A stretch of 64,000 bases of DNA from Bradyrhizobium cenepequi (GTDB lineage: Bacteria; Pseudomonadota; Alphaproteobacteria; Rhizobiales; Xanthobacteraceae). The stretch's first letter is position 1. Every line of letters starts with the position of its first letter. The stretch covers positions 186,001 to 250,000 of the forward strand of contig NZ_JAGKJI010000003.1 in NCBI RefSeq assembly GCF_020329485.1, in the 5' to 3' direction. Shown piece by piece: positions 63,409 to 64,000 of this stretch. A program made the position numbers and the translations under genes. The notes under the pieces are model-generated. The model worked only from the letters and a program-made list of their open reading frames with translations. It made no database searches and had not been told where the DNA came from.

Positions 63409-63426
63409 TGTAGAATATAATTTACA
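63409..63426. promoter_or_regulatory. Imperfect palindrome in the GntR/aminotransferase divergent region
   Basis: TGTAGAATATAATTTACA has TGTA/TACA ends and an AT-rich centre. It lies 24 bases upstream of the GntR start and about 50 bases upstream of the aminotransferase start. It could be an autoregulatory site, but the symmetry is only partial. Confidence 0.3.
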
Positions 63427-63476
63427 CGGAAAAAGTTGAATGCAAAACTGCAGCTGCCACAAAGGGAGGTTCTGTT

Positions 63477-64000
63477 ATGCGGCAAGGACGGCATTTTCTG
63501 CAGATTCCAGGCCCCAGCCCGGTTCCCGATCGCATTCTCCGGGCCATGGACATGCCCGTCATCGATCATCGGAGTGCCGAGTTCGGCCAACTCGGCCGCA
63601 CCGTTCTGGAAGGCTCCCAGAAGATCTTCCAAACCTCCGGACCGGTGGTGATTTTTCCGTCCTCGGGTACCGGTGCGTGGGAGGCTGCGATCGTCAACAC
63701 ACTGTCGCCGGGGGATCAGGTGTTGATGGTGGAGACCGGTCACTTCGCCACCCTATGGCGCCAGATGGCCGCGCGCTGGGGGATTGATGTCGATTTCATG
63801 CCCGGCGACTGGCGTCGCGGCGCCGACCCCGCCGCCATCGAAGACCGGCTCGCGCGCGACACGTCCCATGTGTTGAAGGCTGTGATGGTCGTTCACAACG
63901 AGACCTCAACCGGCGCGATCAGCCGGATCGGAGAGATCCGCGCAGCGATGGACCGTGTCGGTCATCCGGCCCTGCTGATGGTCGACACCATCTCTTCGTT
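63477..64000 (+). CDS. Class-V aminotransferase, alanine/serine-glyoxylate type, 3' truncated
   Basis: The first 174 residues of a PLP enzyme, cut by the window end. FLQIPGPSPVPDRILRAMDMPVIDHRS is the usual start of alanine- or serine-glyoxylate aminotransferases, and FPSSGTGAWEAAIVN is the PLP-phosphate segment. VVHNETSTGAISRI and LMVDTIS (the Asp that contacts the pyridine) follow. The catalytic Lys is beyond the window. GGGAGG lies 7 bases before the ATG. Divergence from the GntR/hydroxyacid dehydrogenase genes suggests a shared role in glyoxylate or hydroxyacid metabolism. Confidence 0.9.
   Translation, partial: MRQGRHFLQIPGPSPVPDRILRAMDMPVIDHRSAEFGQLGRTVLEGSQKIFQTSGPVVIFPSSGTGAWEAAIVNTLSPGDQVLMVETGHFATLWRQMAARWGIDVDFMPGDWRRGADPAAIEDRLARDTSHVLKAVMVVHNETSTGAISRIGEIRAAMDRVGHPALLMVDTISS

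Noticed and set aside
1..64000. CRISPR arrays, tRNA or rRNA genes, complete insertion sequences
   Set aside because: No regularly spaced direct repeats, no tRNA cloverleaf with CCA-end features, no transposase or integrase frames were found on reading both strands.

Overview
The window reads as chromosome from a GC-rich alphaproteobacterium, most likely Bradyrhizobium or a close relative in the Nitrobacteraceae. Supporting points are the DUF1236 secreted protein, the GcrA-family protein, the Cyo-type quinol oxidase, an OpgC-family protein, and several palindromic repeats of a kind I associate with Bradyrhizobium (cores such as GGAAAAGTGGG, GCCCGGAATCCAT and GGTGGGCACGCTGC). No rRNA, tRNA, CRISPR array, integrase or complete insertion sequence was found.

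Layout. 0-3.8 kb: the tail of a branched-chain amino-acid type ABC transporter, a MarR regulator, a DUF1236 protein and an enamidase-like amidohydrolase. 3.8-5.0 kb: gene-free and rich in inverted repeats. 5.0-13.5 kb: a DUF305 periplasmic protein, an RND efflux pump with its adaptor, an OmpR/EnvZ-type two-component pair and a glutathione-transferase-like protein. 14.3-34.0 kb: a large catabolic block. Leftward it carries a 2-hydroxychromene-2-carboxylate isomerase-like protein, a Baeyer-Villiger monooxygenase resembling 4-hydroxyacetophenone monooxygenase, an SDR, a TetR regulator and an acyl-CoA synthetase. Rightward it carries livJHMGF, a CaiB/BaiF CoA-transferase, a MaoC hydratase and a CitE-type lyase. 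After a convergent palindrome come a second CoA-transferase and a TRAP transporter with two binding proteins, then a thiolase. The gene set fits import of a small (di)carboxylate or aromatic acid, CoA activation, hydration, lyase cleavage and thiolysis. 34.4-39.5 kb: cyoABCD ubiquinol oxidase and an OpgC-like membrane protein.

39.6-42.0 kb holds the most distinctive regulatory locus: a LexA/CI-type self-cleaving repressor (predicted Ala67-Gly68 cleavage site, Ser105/Lys139), divergent from a GcrA-family gene followed by a DUF6456-like gene. Four copies of a 17-bp operator are positioned in the promoters of these genes and of a small neighbouring gene. It looks like a compact damage-inducible switch of phage descent. 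A decayed bamA fragment abuts it.

42.7-48.6 kb: a third CoA-transferase, then a tightly coupled leftward operon (GNAT acetyltransferase, MFS exporter, YqcI/YcgG-family haem-dependent oxygenase, cupin) divergent from a GlxA-type AraC regulator. This is a candidate small biosynthetic locus for an N-oxygenated metabolite. 48.7-52.4 kb: an FMN-dependent hydroxy-acid oxidase and many very small genes. 52.7-59.1 kb: a two-component flavin monooxygenase, a Crp/Fnr regulator, a molybdopterin oxidoreductase and an enoyl-CoA hydratase. 59.1-64.0 kb: a GlcG-like protein, a large FAD/[4Fe-4S] D-2-hydroxyacid dehydrogenase and its GntR regulator, divergent from a class-V aminotransferase cut by the window end. 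This last group suggests 2-hydroxyacid/glyoxylate metabolism.
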